Part shown: one piece after another, positions 1 through 7,802 of the stretch
How the letters are laid out: every line of letters begins with the position of its first letter
Position numbering within the stretch: the first letter of the stretch is position 1
Origin: Paludibacteraceae bacterium
Lineage (GTDB): Bacteria > Bacteroidota > Bacteroidia > Bacteroidales > Paludibacteraceae
Reading direction: 5' to 3'
Length of the DNA: 64,000 nt
Assembly (NCBI GenBank): GCA_905235225.1
Contig: CAJOKE010000018.1
Location: 41,218-105,217 of the forward strand
Program-made: the position numbers and the translations under genes
The notes under the pieces: generated by a model
What the model saw: the letters and a program-made list of their open reading frames with translations, nothing else
Databases searched by the model: none
What the model was told of the DNA's origin: nothing

Positions 1-471
1 GCAGTCCGCATATGAAGCCAAAGTCTTTGCAAACTCTTTTTGGCTCGCCTTCATTGCTTTCTTGGCTTCCTCATAAGCGGGATCTTCTTTCTCGATACCT
101 ACGGGCTTGCCTTCCTCTTCAGCATAGAAACGGAGGTTCTCAAGCATCAGAACCTCACCGGCCTTCAAGGCATCTGCCTGTGCTTTGGCTTTGGCACAAT
201 CTGGAGCAAACTGTACTTTTACACCCAATGCTGCACTTACTGCATCCACAATCTGGCTCAAACTGTACTTGGCATTCACTTTACCTTTCGGTTTGCCCAT
301 GTGGCTCATGATGATGAGCGCACCACCCTCATTGAGGATGTGTTTAAGGGTCGGAAGAGCACCACGGATACGGGTGTCGTCTGTAATTTGTCCATTCTCA
401 TTCAGTGGTACATTGAAGTCCACGCGCACAATCGCTTTCTTGCCTGCGAATTTGTAGTTGTCAATTGTCAT
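1..471 (-). CDS. pgk: Phosphoglycerate kinase, N-terminal part (cut by window edge)
   Basis: Glycolytic enzyme that transfers phosphate from 1,3-bisphosphoglycerate to ADP in the cytoplasm. Not in the ORF track because no stop is reached; I translated it from the minus strand. The start [20 protein letters not shown] leads into the substrate-binding motif RVDFNVP, then [20 protein letters not shown] and [14 protein letters not shown], all in the order expected for the N-terminal domain. An extended acidic/lysine-rich loop follows LENLRF, which I associate with Bacteroidales enzymes. About 157 codons are visible; the nucleotide-binding C-terminal domain lies outside the window. It starts 28 bp after the DUF6242 gene on the same strand, so it may be co-transcribed. 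The family call is secure. Confidence 0.95.
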   Translation of the reverse strand, partial: MTIDNYKFAGKKAIVRVDFNVPLNENGQITDDTRIRGALPTLKHILNEGGALIIMSHMGKPKGKVNAKYSLSQIVDAVSAALGVKVQFAPDCAKAKAQADALKAGEVLMLENLRFYAEEEGKPVGIEKEDPAYEEAKKAMKASQKEFAKTLASYADC

Positions 472-499
472 AATTGTAAATATTTAAGTTTGTTTATTA

Positions 500-1846
500 T
501 TATTCATCCCAGTCTATGGAATTGAGTCGTCCCCGATAAGAGTCTGCAAATGTCTGTTGCTGGTTCTGACCGCCTATAACATACAGGTTGTTGTCCTTTA
601 CCAATACACTTTGCTTCTGCCTTGAACCATATGTGGCGGGTAATACGCACTTGGTGGTATCCGCCAATGTCCATGTATAACCCTCATCCACAGATACCAA
701 TATCTTGTTTCCACGATATACCATATCTTTATCTACACCGCCGAACATCATCAACTGCTTTTTATACCATACTACTGAAATTCCTGTCAGCGTCGAAAAC
801 TCCGGCTGCTCGATAGAGTAGTTCATAATACGGTAAAGCCCCTCTATTGTTGGCGCATATTCTATATTCCAACGACTGTTTACGCACTCCCCGCTACGCG
901 AATAACCGCCGATAATCGAAGCACGCAACCGGCCGCTCATACTTTCAAAGGTCACTGTTGCAAAACCGCTAATCGGAAAATTGTAATCCAACACCATCTC
1001 GGTACGGCGGATTGTGTCTGCGGCAATCTGCCCAAGTAGCAAATCCTCGGTGACTTTGTCTTCCAGAACTAACCATACCGTATCATTGAATGACATTAGC
1101 ATGGTTTCTATTGTAAAGTCCTTGTCGGAATAATCAACTATATCCCAGTTTAACCCGTCCTCGGTAGTAAACAATTTGCCATTCTCTCCGTAATAAAGTT
1201 TCTTCCCGTCGCTCAGTATGCCCTTGACACGGCACACATCCGGCAGTCCGTTAAATTCTGCTTCCGTCCATGTTGCAGCATCGAAAGATGTATAAACCCG
1301 GTTGGAGAAACCGTTGTTACAATACAAATAAAACTTATCACCCAGCAATACAACCTGTTGCTCTTCATCCTCAACGGGATACATATTGGTAGATAATGTC
1401 TTCCATTCATATAAATCAGGATCAACGCTATGCACCGTGGTCTGAATCTCATAGGTCTTGCGCTTGGTCAGATCCGATGATACTATTGTCATATATATAG
1501 GAGTCCGCGTAAAGTCCAGCGTGTCCGAACCGCTGACCGTAATCGTCGTATCGCCCAATTGTATCTTAACCGAACCGGGAGTCGCCTCACAACTGAAACG
1601 AGGAACAACCCGCGTCATCGGAGTCCCGTAACGAATCGAATCAACATTCCGTACAACACCGGTATCCAGACCCTCTTCGATAATGAACTTCGCTTCCTTC
1701 AAACCCTTTATCGAATCATGTCCGGCTAAATAAAAAGTCTTCAGTTTGGCTATATTTGATGTCGCTATCGTCGAGCTTGATTCCCCGCACGATACCATTA
1801 CCACTACCGTAACAAATGGTATTATATATGTTAAAAATCGCCTCAT
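500..1846 (-). CDS. DUF6242-like lipoprotein with BNR/Asp-box repeats
   Basis: Predicted surface or periplasmic lipoprotein of unknown function. I start it at MRRFLTY rather than at the longer track start, because a signal peptide with lipobox VVMVSC follows at once and the longer form would overlap the promoter of the divergent 5-FCL gene. The mature part (448 codons in total) begins with a beta-rich region and continues with Asp-box-like repeats (SFDAATW, TTEDGLNW, SVDEGYTW) and Kelch-like GG turns, which suggests a beta-propeller. The DUF6242 assignment comes from overall resemblance to Bacteroidota lipoproteins and is tentative; the propeller and lipoprotein features are seen directly. 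pgk follows 28 bp downstream. Confidence 0.75.
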   Translation of the reverse strand: MRRFLTYIIPFVTVVVMVSCGESSSTIATSNIAKLKTFYLAGHDSIKGLKEAKFIIEEGLDTGVVRNVDSIRYGTPMTRVVPRFSCEATPGSVKIQLGDTTITVSGSDTLDFTRTPIYMTIVSSDLTKRKTYEIQTTVHSVDPDLYEWKTLSTNMYPVEDEEQQVVLLGDKFYLYCNNGFSNRVYTSFDAATWTEAEFNGLPDVCRVKGILSDGKKLYYGENGKLFTTEDGLNWDIVDYSDKDFTIETMLMSFNDTVWLVLEDKVTEDLLLGQIAADTIRRTEMVLDYNFPISGFATVTFESMSGRLRASIIGGYSRSGECVNSRWNIEYAPTIEGLYRIMNYSIEQPEFSTLTGISVVWYKKQLMMFGGVDKDMVYRGNKILVSVDEGYTWTLADTTKCVLPATYGSRQKQSVLVKDNNLYVIGGQNQQQTFADSYRGRLNSIDWDE

Positions 1847-1869
1847 ATTCTTACAAAATATGTCATTTC

Positions 1870-1901
1870 TTTGTATATTTCCGATTTTATTTGTACCTTT
1901 G
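1870..1901 (+). promoter_or_regulatory. Promoter for the 5-FCL gene
   Basis: TTTG, 20 bp, TACCTTTG: the Bacteroidota primary-sigma -33/-7 pattern. Predicted transcription start is near 1908, which excludes the ORF-track start at 1871. Confidence 0.8.
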
Positions 1902-1969
1902 CGCCGTTTTTTAACCGACAATTATCAACCAATATGCTGTTTGAAGCCCAAATCATTGATCTAAAAAAC

Positions 1970-2539
1970 ATGCTGCCATGGGTGCGACTCCGTAAGGAAA
2001 AACAGGCTGTCCGCGCACTTGTGGAGCAAAAGCGTCGTATTTATCCTGCCGAACAGGTCGCTGCCGATTCCCAAGCTATCATTGCCCAATTGGAGCATAT
2101 GCAGTGGTTTCGCGATGCCGAGACTATTATGATTTACTATCCTATTCATAATGAGGTCGATCTGCGTCCACTTCTCAAACGATACGAAGGACAAAAAACC
2201 TTCCTGCTCCCTGTTACTCACCGCAATTCTATTGAGCCGAGACGCTACGACGGCGAAGATATGATGCGGCGTGGCAAGTATCGTGTTCCGGAGCCTCAAA
2301 CTTCCGAATGGCATGGTAAAATTGACCTTATTCTTGTCCCCGGTGTCGTTTTTGACCCGCTTTGCAATCGGATTGGACGCGGTGGCGGTTTTTATGACCG
2401 GTTCCTGAAAAAGCATCGCCATGTTCATCAGGTCGGCGTGGCTTATGACTTCCAAGTCAAAAAGCATGAAATACCGCACGGACAATTTGACCACCCACTG
2501 GACCGCATTGTTACACCTACTCAGACCATTGGATTGTAG
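1970..2539 (+). CDS. 5-formyltetrahydrofolate cyclo-ligase
   Basis: Converts 5-formyl-THF to 5,10-methenyl-THF with ATP in the cytoplasm, so it recycles the storage folate. Visible family features: basic N-terminal helix LRKEKQAVRALVEQKRR, substrate-loop residues MRRGKYRVPEP, and the C-terminal ATP loop LVPGVVFD then GRGGGFYDRFL. The track start at 1871 overlaps the promoter; ATG 1934 or ATG 1970 are possible, and 1970 gives the usual short N-terminus (189 aa). The last 23 bp overlap the convergent gene 2517-3278. Folate genes folP and folE also lie in this window but in other operons. Confidence 0.92.
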   Translation: MLPWVRLRKEKQAVRALVEQKRRIYPAEQVAADSQAIIAQLEHMQWFRDAETIMIYYPIHNEVDLRPLLKRYEGQKTFLLPVTHRNSIEPRRYDGEDMMRRGKYRVPEPQTSEWHGKIDLILVPGVVFDPLCNRIGRGGGFYDRFLKKHRHVHQVGVAYDFQVKKHEIPHGQFDHPLDRIVTPTQTIGL

Positions 2540-3278
2540 GCTGCATCGCTATCTGCCGCTGGATTTCCTTGTCTGTTTCCGGCGACAAATGCTTTTCACC
2601 GCTACGGTAATAATAAATTAAACCATAGTTCTTGCAGCTGCGCAACCGTTGGTACGGCAACTGGTTCTTGTAGTAATCTTCCACTTGGTTCCATATCTTC
2701 AGGATGATCTCATCAGCCTGCTTGCGCAACGCTTCCAAATCACCATATACGCGATCGGTCGTTTTTCTGTGCATCTGCTGGTTGATTTGGTGTTCCCTGA
2801 AAATATCATAATGAACCTTCACCTTCGAAATCGTTGGATTATATATGGCTAAACCGCCCAAACGGATTCGCTCCTGCTCACCGTCTATGATATTCTGACC
2901 CCATACCAGAATATCCTCCTCACTGCTCAAATCCGGCAATATGTGCGACTCGCTGTCTAACTTGTATAATTCCTTGGCTTCCTTCTTTATTTCGCCGCGA
3001 ATAACCGCCAGATTCAAAACCTGGATAAAATGCGATATGTACATTCGCGCATTCTGAACCATGTGACGGTATTGCTTGTTGGCGGATACACGGCTGTTGA
3101 AATTCTCGCGATACTGCGATACTTGGTTCTCAAACTGTAACAGGAATCGCTGTGCCTCCGATAAGGTATGATAATTTAGCACTTGCTCCGTAAAATCAGC
3201 TTCCGAAGCACGCTGAACAGCTGTTTGCAGTGCTTTTAACCGCGCTTGGTCTGTGTTTGGTAATCGTCTGTAAGGCAT
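2517..3278 (-). CDS. Conserved hypothetical cytoplasmic protein
   Basis: I do not recognise a named family. The 253-aa product has no signal peptide or membrane segment, is rich in Gln, Arg and aromatic residues, and looks mostly helical (long amphipathic stretches such as HTLSEAQRFLLQFENQVSQY). The resemblance to unnamed Bacteroidales proteins is from memory only. It lies 35 bp downstream of the polyprenyl synthase on the same strand and is probably its operon partner, after ddl. Its 3' end overlaps the convergent 5-FCL gene by 23 bp. Codon use is like its neighbours, so it is a real gene, but no function should be inferred. Confidence 0.7.
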   Translation of the reverse strand: MPYRRLPNTDQARLKALQTAVQRASEADFTEQVLNYHTLSEAQRFLLQFENQVSQYRENFNSRVSANKQYRHMVQNARMYISHFIQVLNLAVIRGEIKKEAKELYKLDSESHILPDLSSEEDILVWGQNIIDGEQERIRLGGLAIYNPTISKVKVHYDIFREHQINQQMHRKTTDRVYGDLEALRKQADEIILKIWNQVEDYYKNQLPYQRLRSCKNYGLIYYYRSGEKHLSPETDKEIQRQIAMQPTIQWSE

Positions 3279-3313
3279 AATATCGTGTAATATTTAATCA
3301 GTTTACTATCTCA

Positions 3314-4231
3314 TCATCTGGTTCTTCCCGCCAATTTTGCAGCAAGCCCCCGCAACTCCGCTACCGCTCCATTCTGCGGAACCGTTTCTAATTGCTCCAA
3401 GGCTCTGGCGGTCAGCCGCTGTATTTCTTCCTCGGCGGCTTTCCTGACACCTAATTGCTCATATTCCCTCAACACTTCTGCTAACTCTTTGCCCTGCGTA
3501 CTCCAACCGGCACCTGCCTTGGCGCGTGCCGTCAGCCACATAAATGTCTTCTTCCCTTCCCGTATATCGCCACCGATGGCTTTCCCGAATGTAGCCGGAT
3601 CACCGAAACAATCCAGTAAATCATCTTGTATTTGGAACGCCAAACCGAGATTGATACCATACTCGTACAACGCCCTCTGACCTTCCTCATCCGCACCGGC
3701 GATATATGCCCCGATCTGCAATGCCGTTGCTAACAGCACACTCGTCTTGAGACGGATCATCTCCATATATTCGGCAATACTGACATCCTCACGCTTCTCG
3801 AAGTCCACATCGTACTGCTGACCCTCGCATATCTCTGTCGCCATCTTGTTAAACATCCTCAGCACACCTGCTAATTTGTCTTCCTTGACTTCACTCAGCA
3901 GTTTGTACGCCTCTATTAGCATCTGGTCACCCGACAAAATAGCCGTGTTCTCGTCCCACTTTACATGAACGGTAGGTCTCCCGCGGCGTACAACCGCCTT
4001 GTCCATCACATCATCGTGCAGCAACGTAAAATTATGAAACACTTCCAATGCCAACGCTGCCGGCAGCACCAACTGCTCATCACCCCCAAAAACCTGCGCC
4101 CCCAACAAAGCGAGACGCGGGCGGACACGCTTACCTCCCGCAGAAAGCGCATAACCTATCGGTTCATACAACCCCCTCGGTTCACGCCGGTAATCCAACG
4201 ATTCTATGATTTCATTTATATCTTTCATCAA
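3314..4231 (-). CDS. Polyprenyl diphosphate synthase
   Basis: Trans-prenyl transferase that condenses isopentenyl diphosphate with allylic diphosphates for quinone and undecaprenyl precursors. Both Asp-rich motifs are present: LLHDDVMDKAVVRRGRPTVH (first, DDxxD form) and FQIQDDLLD (second). GGKRVRPRL near the N-terminus is the IPP site. The first motif is DDVMD without the two-residue insertion of classical bacterial farnesyl diphosphate synthases, so the chain length cannot be read safely; farnesyl, geranylgeranyl or longer are all possible. Length of 305 aa is normal. Start may be the second Met (4228). An 11-bp repeat array lies in the 153-bp gap upstream, between it and ddl. Confidence 0.9.
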   Translation of the reverse strand: MMKDINEIIESLDYRREPRGLYEPIGYALSAGGKRVRPRLALLGAQVFGGDEQLVLPAALALEVFHNFTLLHDDVMDKAVVRRGRPTVHVKWDENTAILSGDQMLIEAYKLLSEVKEDKLAGVLRMFNKMATEICEGQQYDVDFEKREDVSIAEYMEMIRLKTSVLLATALQIGAYIAGADEEGQRALYEYGINLGLAFQIQDDLLDCFGDPATFGKAIGGDIREGKKTFMWLTARAKAGAGWSTQGKELAEVLREYEQLGVRKAAEEEIQRLTARALEQLETVPQNGAVAELRGLAAKLAGRTR

Positions 4232-4260
4232 TACTCTTTACTATTCTTCCGACACTCCAC

Positions 4261-4315
4261 ATCAGTTTCTAATCAGTTCCTGATCAGTAGCTAATCAGTA
4301 GCTGATCAGTTCCTG
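4261..4315. repeat. 11-bp phased tandem array, ATCAGT type
   Basis: Five consecutive 11-bp units of form ATCAGT(T/A)(T/C/G)CT(A/G), starting at 4261, 4272, 4283, 4294 and 4305. It fills most of the gap between ddl and the polyprenyl synthase gene. The period matches the other arrays in the window although the unit sequence differs. Confidence 0.9.
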
Positions 4316-4384
4316 AACCTTCCCGATAAGTGACATAAGACTGACCTGAAACTGCTATCAGTATCCAATTATGCAATGCCATTT

Positions 4385-5338
4385 TCACCCTTCTATAATA
4401 TCAGTCAGCACATCCTTGATATCCAATCCGGCGGCACGAACCTGCTGCGGAATGAAACTGGTGGCTGTCATACCCGGAGTCGTGTTAATCTCAAGCAGAT
4501 ATATATCATAACCACCTGCACTTGCACTATTCTCAATCAGTATATAATCCGTCCTGATGATTCCGTGACAGCCAAGAATGTCATATATCTTCAAAGTCAA
4601 TGCCTGTACCCTGTCACGTATTTCATCGGGAATACGCGCAGGCGTAATCTCATCCACCTCACCGTTATACTTGGCGGCATAGTCAAAAAATTCACGGCGT
4701 GTTACAACCTCCGTTATCGGGAATGCCACTGCCTTATGAGCTGTTTTATACACTCCGCAGGTAATCTCAATCCCCTTCATATATGCCTCGCATATGACTT
4801 CAGGTCCTTCTTCAAACGCACGTTCAATCGCGGGCAATATCTGCTCACGGGTTTTAACCTTGGTGCAACCGAAACTGCTGCCGCCGACATTGCTCTTGAT
4901 AAAACAAGGCAGCTTCAACTCTTGCTCCACACGATCCTCGATACCGCTCAAATCGTCTTTTCTTCGCAGTAAAATACTATCGGCGATAGCTACACCGAAA
5001 CCCTTGAGGTAATGATTGCATGCGTATTTGTTAAAGGTCAATGCCGCAGGCAGAACGCCGCAGCATGAATATGGAATGTGCATCATATCAAGATACCCCT
5101 GTAGCAAACCGTTTTCGCCCGGCGTACCGTGAATGGTGATGTAAGCATAGTCATAATGAACCAGTCGGTTGAGCGTCTGCAAATCAGCCCCGTGCAACTC
5201 AACTATTTCGGCATCATATTTCTCTTTGTCAATAAAGGATAAAATTCCGGCAGCACTACGCAGAGACACATCATGCTCTGAACTGTCACCGCCGGCAACT
5301 ATAGCGATTTTCTTTCTTACGTTCGTTGTAGCCATCAC
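4385..5338 (-). CDS. ddl: D-alanine--D-alanine ligase
   Basis: ATP-grasp ligase that makes the D-Ala-D-Ala dipeptide for peptidoglycan in the cytoplasm. The N-terminus has the family signature IAIVAGGDSSEHDVS. ENGLLQGYLDMMHIPYSCCG marks the substrate loop, IKSNVGGSSFGC the ATP-binding loop and LEINTTPGMTATSFIPQQ the Mg- and dipeptide-binding C-terminus. 317 aa is normal for the family. The start could be the second Met (5335). A well-formed promoter (5361-5392) lies just upstream, divergent from the EFR1 gene promoter. Likely first gene of a transcript that includes the polyprenyl synthase and the 253-aa protein. Confidence 0.95.
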   Translation of the reverse strand: MMATTNVRKKIAIVAGGDSSEHDVSLRSAAGILSFIDKEKYDAEIVELHGADLQTLNRLVHYDYAYITIHGTPGENGLLQGYLDMMHIPYSCCGVLPAALTFNKYACNHYLKGFGVAIADSILLRRKDDLSGIEDRVEQELKLPCFIKSNVGGSSFGCTKVKTREQILPAIERAFEEGPEVICEAYMKGIEITCGVYKTAHKAVAFPITEVVTRREFFDYAAKYNGEVDEITPARIPDEIRDRVQALTLKIYDILGCHGIIRTDYILIENSASAGGYDIYLLEINTTPGMTATSFIPQQVRAAGLDIKDVLTDIIEG

Positions 5339-5360
5339 AAACTCTTTAACTAAAAACGCG

Positions 5361-5392
5361 CAAAGGTACGGCTTTTTTGGGAATTATGCAAA
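5361..5392 (-). promoter_or_regulatory. Promoter for ddl
   Basis: On the minus strand: TTTG, 20 bp, TACCTTTG. It is divergent to the EFR1 promoter about 60 bp away. Confidence 0.8.
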
Positions 5393-5450
5393 TAAAAAGT
5401 GCAGTTTCACACACTTTTCCCGTATTTTTACGCGCTGCACTTACAAAACA

Positions 5451-5482
5451 TTTGCACACGTGCCGAAAATACACTACCTTTG
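5451..5482 (+). promoter_or_regulatory. Promoter for the EFR1 ferredoxin gene
   Basis: TTTG at 5451, 20-bp spacer, TACCTTTG at 5475. The predicted start near 5488 gives a leader of about 17 nt before ATG 5505 and rules out the longer ORF-track start at 5169. Confidence 0.8.
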
Positions 5483-5504
5483 CCGTCGAAAAAAACAAAA
5501 ACAT

Positions 5505-6260
5505 ATGATTATCTATTTCACCGGTACAGGCAACAGCTTGGCTATCGCACAACAGATTGCACAGGCAACTAACGACCGGATAATGCCACTGACTGAGGCG
5601 GTACGGAAAGACTTTACGGGGGAAAAACGTATCGGCTTGATTTATCCGTCTTATGACTTTAATGCACCTCCTGCCGTTCGGAACCTCGTTCCTCGGTTGA
5701 AAATCAATCCGCAGGCATACGTTTTCATCATTATACCCTGCGGCGCGCAAGCGGGGAATTCTATTTGGACCATCCGACGGCTGCTACGAAATAAAGGTAT
5801 AGAAGTGGCATACAGCCACAAGATTCGCGTGCCGGATAACAGTGCCATTGTTTTCGGACGGAATCCGAATGACCAGATTTGGAAATTCAGCCGGTTCGCA
5901 AACCGGCTCCAAACCATTATCAATGATATTATAGCCGGAAAGCACGGACATCATTTCGCCGGATGGAGTTTGATTTCATGGATAATGGGAACCGACCGGA
6001 TGCAGGAATGGATGTTACGCACTTTCAGACCTTCAGTAAACGAAAACAAATGTATCGCCTGCGGCATATGCTCCCGGGTCTGCCCGATGCGCAATATCAC
6101 AGTCGATGAAAAAGCCGCCGTCGGTCCGCATTGCACCGCCTGTCTGGCATGCTTGCACGCCTGCCCGCAGCAGGCAATCGAGGTCGGTGCCAAGTCCACC
6201 GTCAAAACCCACCAATACAGACATCCCGGTATAAAAATAAAAGACCTCACATTACGTTAG
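5505..6260 (+). CDS. EFR1-type flavodoxin-ferredoxin fusion
   Basis: Small electron-transfer protein joining a flavodoxin-like FMN domain to two 4Fe-4S clusters. Residues 1-10 contain the FMN phosphate loop YFTGTGNSLA; the C-terminal part has two cluster motifs, CIACGICSRVCP and CTACLACLHACP. Total length is 251 aa. The redox partner cannot be told from the neighbours: ddl is divergent and pfkA is convergent. I chose ATG 5505 because it follows the promoter and begins directly at the flavodoxin strand. The gene ends inside the left arm of a hairpin that probably terminates both it and pfkA. Family name from established EFR1 architecture; physiological role unknown. Confidence 0.88.
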   Translation: MIIYFTGTGNSLAIAQQIAQATNDRIMPLTEAVRKDFTGEKRIGLIYPSYDFNAPPAVRNLVPRLKINPQAYVFIIIPCGAQAGNSIWTIRRLLRNKGIEVAYSHKIRVPDNSAIVFGRNPNDQIWKFSRFANRLQTIINDIIAGKHGHHFAGWSLISWIMGTDRMQEWMLRTFRPSVNENKCIACGICSRVCPMRNITVDEKAAVGPHCTACLACLHACPQQAIEVGAKSTVKTHQYRHPGIKIKDLTLR

Positions 6261-6267
6261 GCCTTTT
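6239..6267. terminator. Bidirectional terminator between EFR1 gene and pfkA
   Basis: AAAAGACCT and AGGCCTTTT form a 9-bp stem with one mismatch and an A-run/T-run on each side. The EFR1 gene stop codon lies at the base of the hairpin. Confidence 0.65.
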
Positions 6268-6294
6268 ATTCCATCTATTCAACCGGCTACACAA

Positions 6295-7278
6295 TCACAG
6301 GCTAAGCACTTGGAGAGCCTGCCATTTGTCGTCTTTGATGTCCTTTTTCTCCTTGATAGCTTTGGTGAGCGGCACATAGACCACTTCGCCGTTTTGTAAT
6401 CCGACCATAACCGACCGCTGTTCGTCCAGCAATGCCTGAACGGCGGCACAGCCCAAACGCGAAGCCAGAATACGGTCAAATGCCGATGGCGAACCGCCCC
6501 GTTGCAGATGACCGAGAATGGTGACGCGGGTTCCATATTCCGGATGGTTCTGCTCAATCAACTTGGCTACCGCCTGCGCACCACCCGGAATAGCATGTTC
6601 TTGTACGAGGACGATACCGCTGTTCTTATGCTTACGGCGTCCCTGACCGATAGCGGCTTCCAATTGCTCTTCCAATGTTGCGCGCTCGGGAATGATAGCC
6701 GCCTCAGCACCCGCCGCAATAGCGGCATTCAGCGTCAGGAATCCCGCATCGCGACCCATAACCTCGACAAGGAACAGCCTCTCATGACTGGTACCCGTAT
6801 CCCGCAATTTGTCAACACACTCCACTATAGTGTTTAACGCCGTGTCATATCCGATTGTTGAGTCGGTTCCCCATAAATCATTATCAATCGTTCCGGGTAT
6901 ACCGATAACGGGGATATTATACTCCTGCGCCAACAAGCGGGCACCGGTGAATGAACCGTCACCGCCAATCACAATCAGCGCGTCTATCTGCTCGCGCTGC
7001 ATCGTTTCAAAAGCACGCTGGCGACCCTCTGAAGTGGTAAACTCCTCACTACGGGCGGACTTGAGGATAGTTCCGCCGCGCTGAATAATTCCGCTCACAT
7101 CCTGGGTCGTAAACTCTTGTACCTCACCATCCATCAGACCTTTGTATCCGCGAAAAATCGCCTTAACACGGATATTGTTGGCAATAGCCGCACGTGTCAC
7201 CGCGCGCACCGCCGCATTCATTCCCGGAGCATCACCACCTGATGTCAACACTCCGATTGTTTGAATCTTATATTCCAT
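6295..7278 (-). CDS. pfkA: ATP-dependent 6-phosphofructokinase
   Basis: Commits fructose 6-phosphate to glycolysis. The protein is 327 aa, in the range of bacterial PfkA. It shows the ATP-binding loop [16 protein letters not shown], the GGDGS motif [12 protein letters not shown] and the catalytic strand [14 protein letters not shown] with Asp acting as base. [10 protein letters not shown] and [13 protein letters not shown] complete the substrate site. GGDGS followed by a Phe/Thr pair is the ATP-type (not clearly PPi-type) arrangement, but cofactor preference is inferred. A promoter (7332-7363) lies about 55 bp upstream, and the seven-unit 11-bp array begins about 40 bp beyond that. Convergent with the EFR1 gene. 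Confidence 0.95.
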   Translation of the reverse strand: MEYKIQTIGVLTSGGDAPGMNAAVRAVTRAAIANNIRVKAIFRGYKGLMDGEVQEFTTQDVSGIIQRGGTILKSARSEEFTTSEGRQRAFETMQREQIDALIVIGGDGSFTGARLLAQEYNIPVIGIPGTIDNDLWGTDSTIGYDTALNTIVECVDKLRDTGTSHERLFLVEVMGRDAGFLTLNAAIAAGAEAAIIPERATLEEQLEAAIGQGRRKHKNSGIVLVQEHAIPGGAQAVAKLIEQNHPEYGTRVTILGHLQRGGSPSAFDRILASRLGCAAVQALLDEQRSVMVGLQNGEVVYVPLTKAIKEKKDIKDDKWQALQVLSL

Positions 7279-7331
7279 AATAAAAATATTATTAATTACA
7301 CGCCTAATACCATTTCTTTCAAATCGGCGTG

Positions 7332-7363
7332 CAAAAGTACAACTAATTTTTCAAGTATGCAAA
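7332..7363 (-). promoter_or_regulatory. Promoter for pfkA
   Basis: Minus strand: TTTG, 20 bp, TACTTTTG. The 11-bp array at 7402-7476 lies just upstream. Confidence 0.75.
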
Positions 7364-7401
7364 ATTATATAGAAGATTGCACAATGGAAAACACACTATC
7401 C

Positions 7402-7476
7402 TCCCGTATGTCTCCCGTAAGCGAGTCGTAACTGAGTCGTAAGTGGCAGGTAAGTGGCAGGTAAGTGGCAGGTAAA
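7402..7476. repeat. 11-bp phased array, GTA type, seven units
   Basis: GTA recurs at 7406, 7417, 7428, 7439, 7450, 7461 and 7472, exactly 11 bp apart. The units change gradually along the array, from CCCGTATGTCT through GTCGTAACTGA to CAGGTAAGTGG. It sits between the 3' end of tRNA-Met and the pfkA promoter. Confidence 0.92.
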
Positions 7477-7575
7477 AATAAAGATACACGATTTTTAGAA
7501 TTGAGGGCAAGTCAGAAAGACTCACCCTCTTGTTTGTATATCTCAAGTTATGAAAAGCTTTTCAAGATTGAAGAG

Positions 7576-7649
7576 TAGCGGGGCCCGGGATTGAACCGGG
7601 GACCTCATGATTATGAATCATGCGCTCTAACCAGCTGAGCTACCCCGCC
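7576..7649 (-). tRNA. tRNA-Met (CAT)
   Basis: Cloverleaf of 74 nt without encoded CCA. Acceptor GGCGGGG pairs with CCCCGCT (G:U at the end), D arm GCTCAGCTGGTTAGAGC, anticodon stem CATGA/TCATG around loop TTCATAA, T arm CCCGG-TTCAATC-CCGGG. The CAT anticodon could also be the lysidine-modified isoleucine tRNA; I favour elongator Met but cannot prove it. The gene is the next gene downstream of metG, with its own promoter. Confidence 0.9.
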
Positions 7650-7705
7650 GCACTTTAAGCCAAAATAACCGATAGCAAACACGGTCTCTTAACCAAAAGC
7701 GGCTG

Positions 7706-7737
7706 CAAAGGTACTGCTTTAATGTCATATACACAAA
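7706..7737 (-). promoter_or_regulatory. Promoter for tRNA-Met
   Basis: Minus strand: TTTG, 20 bp, TACCTTTG, about 50 nt upstream of the mature 5' end. Confidence 0.75.
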
Positions 7738-7802
7738 TTTTTTTTGTATTTTTTTGCAAAAAGCAGTACTTTTAGCATTAAATCTGTCAAAAAATCCTAA
7801 AA

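Noticed and set aside
40-525. Plus-strand ORFs over the first 500 bp
   Set aside because: They are shadows of pgk on the minus strand, which has clear family motifs.
1213-1452. Minus-strand 79-aa ORF inside the DUF6242 gene
   Set aside because: Different frame of a larger coding gene; no domain.
4376-4972. 198-aa plus-strand ORF over ddl
   Set aside because: Antisense shadow of ddl, which has all ATP-grasp motifs.
5346-5750. 134-aa minus-strand ORF across the ddl/EFR1 divergent region
   Set aside because: Covers two promoters and antisense to EFR1; cysteine-rich composition is an artefact of the antisense reading.
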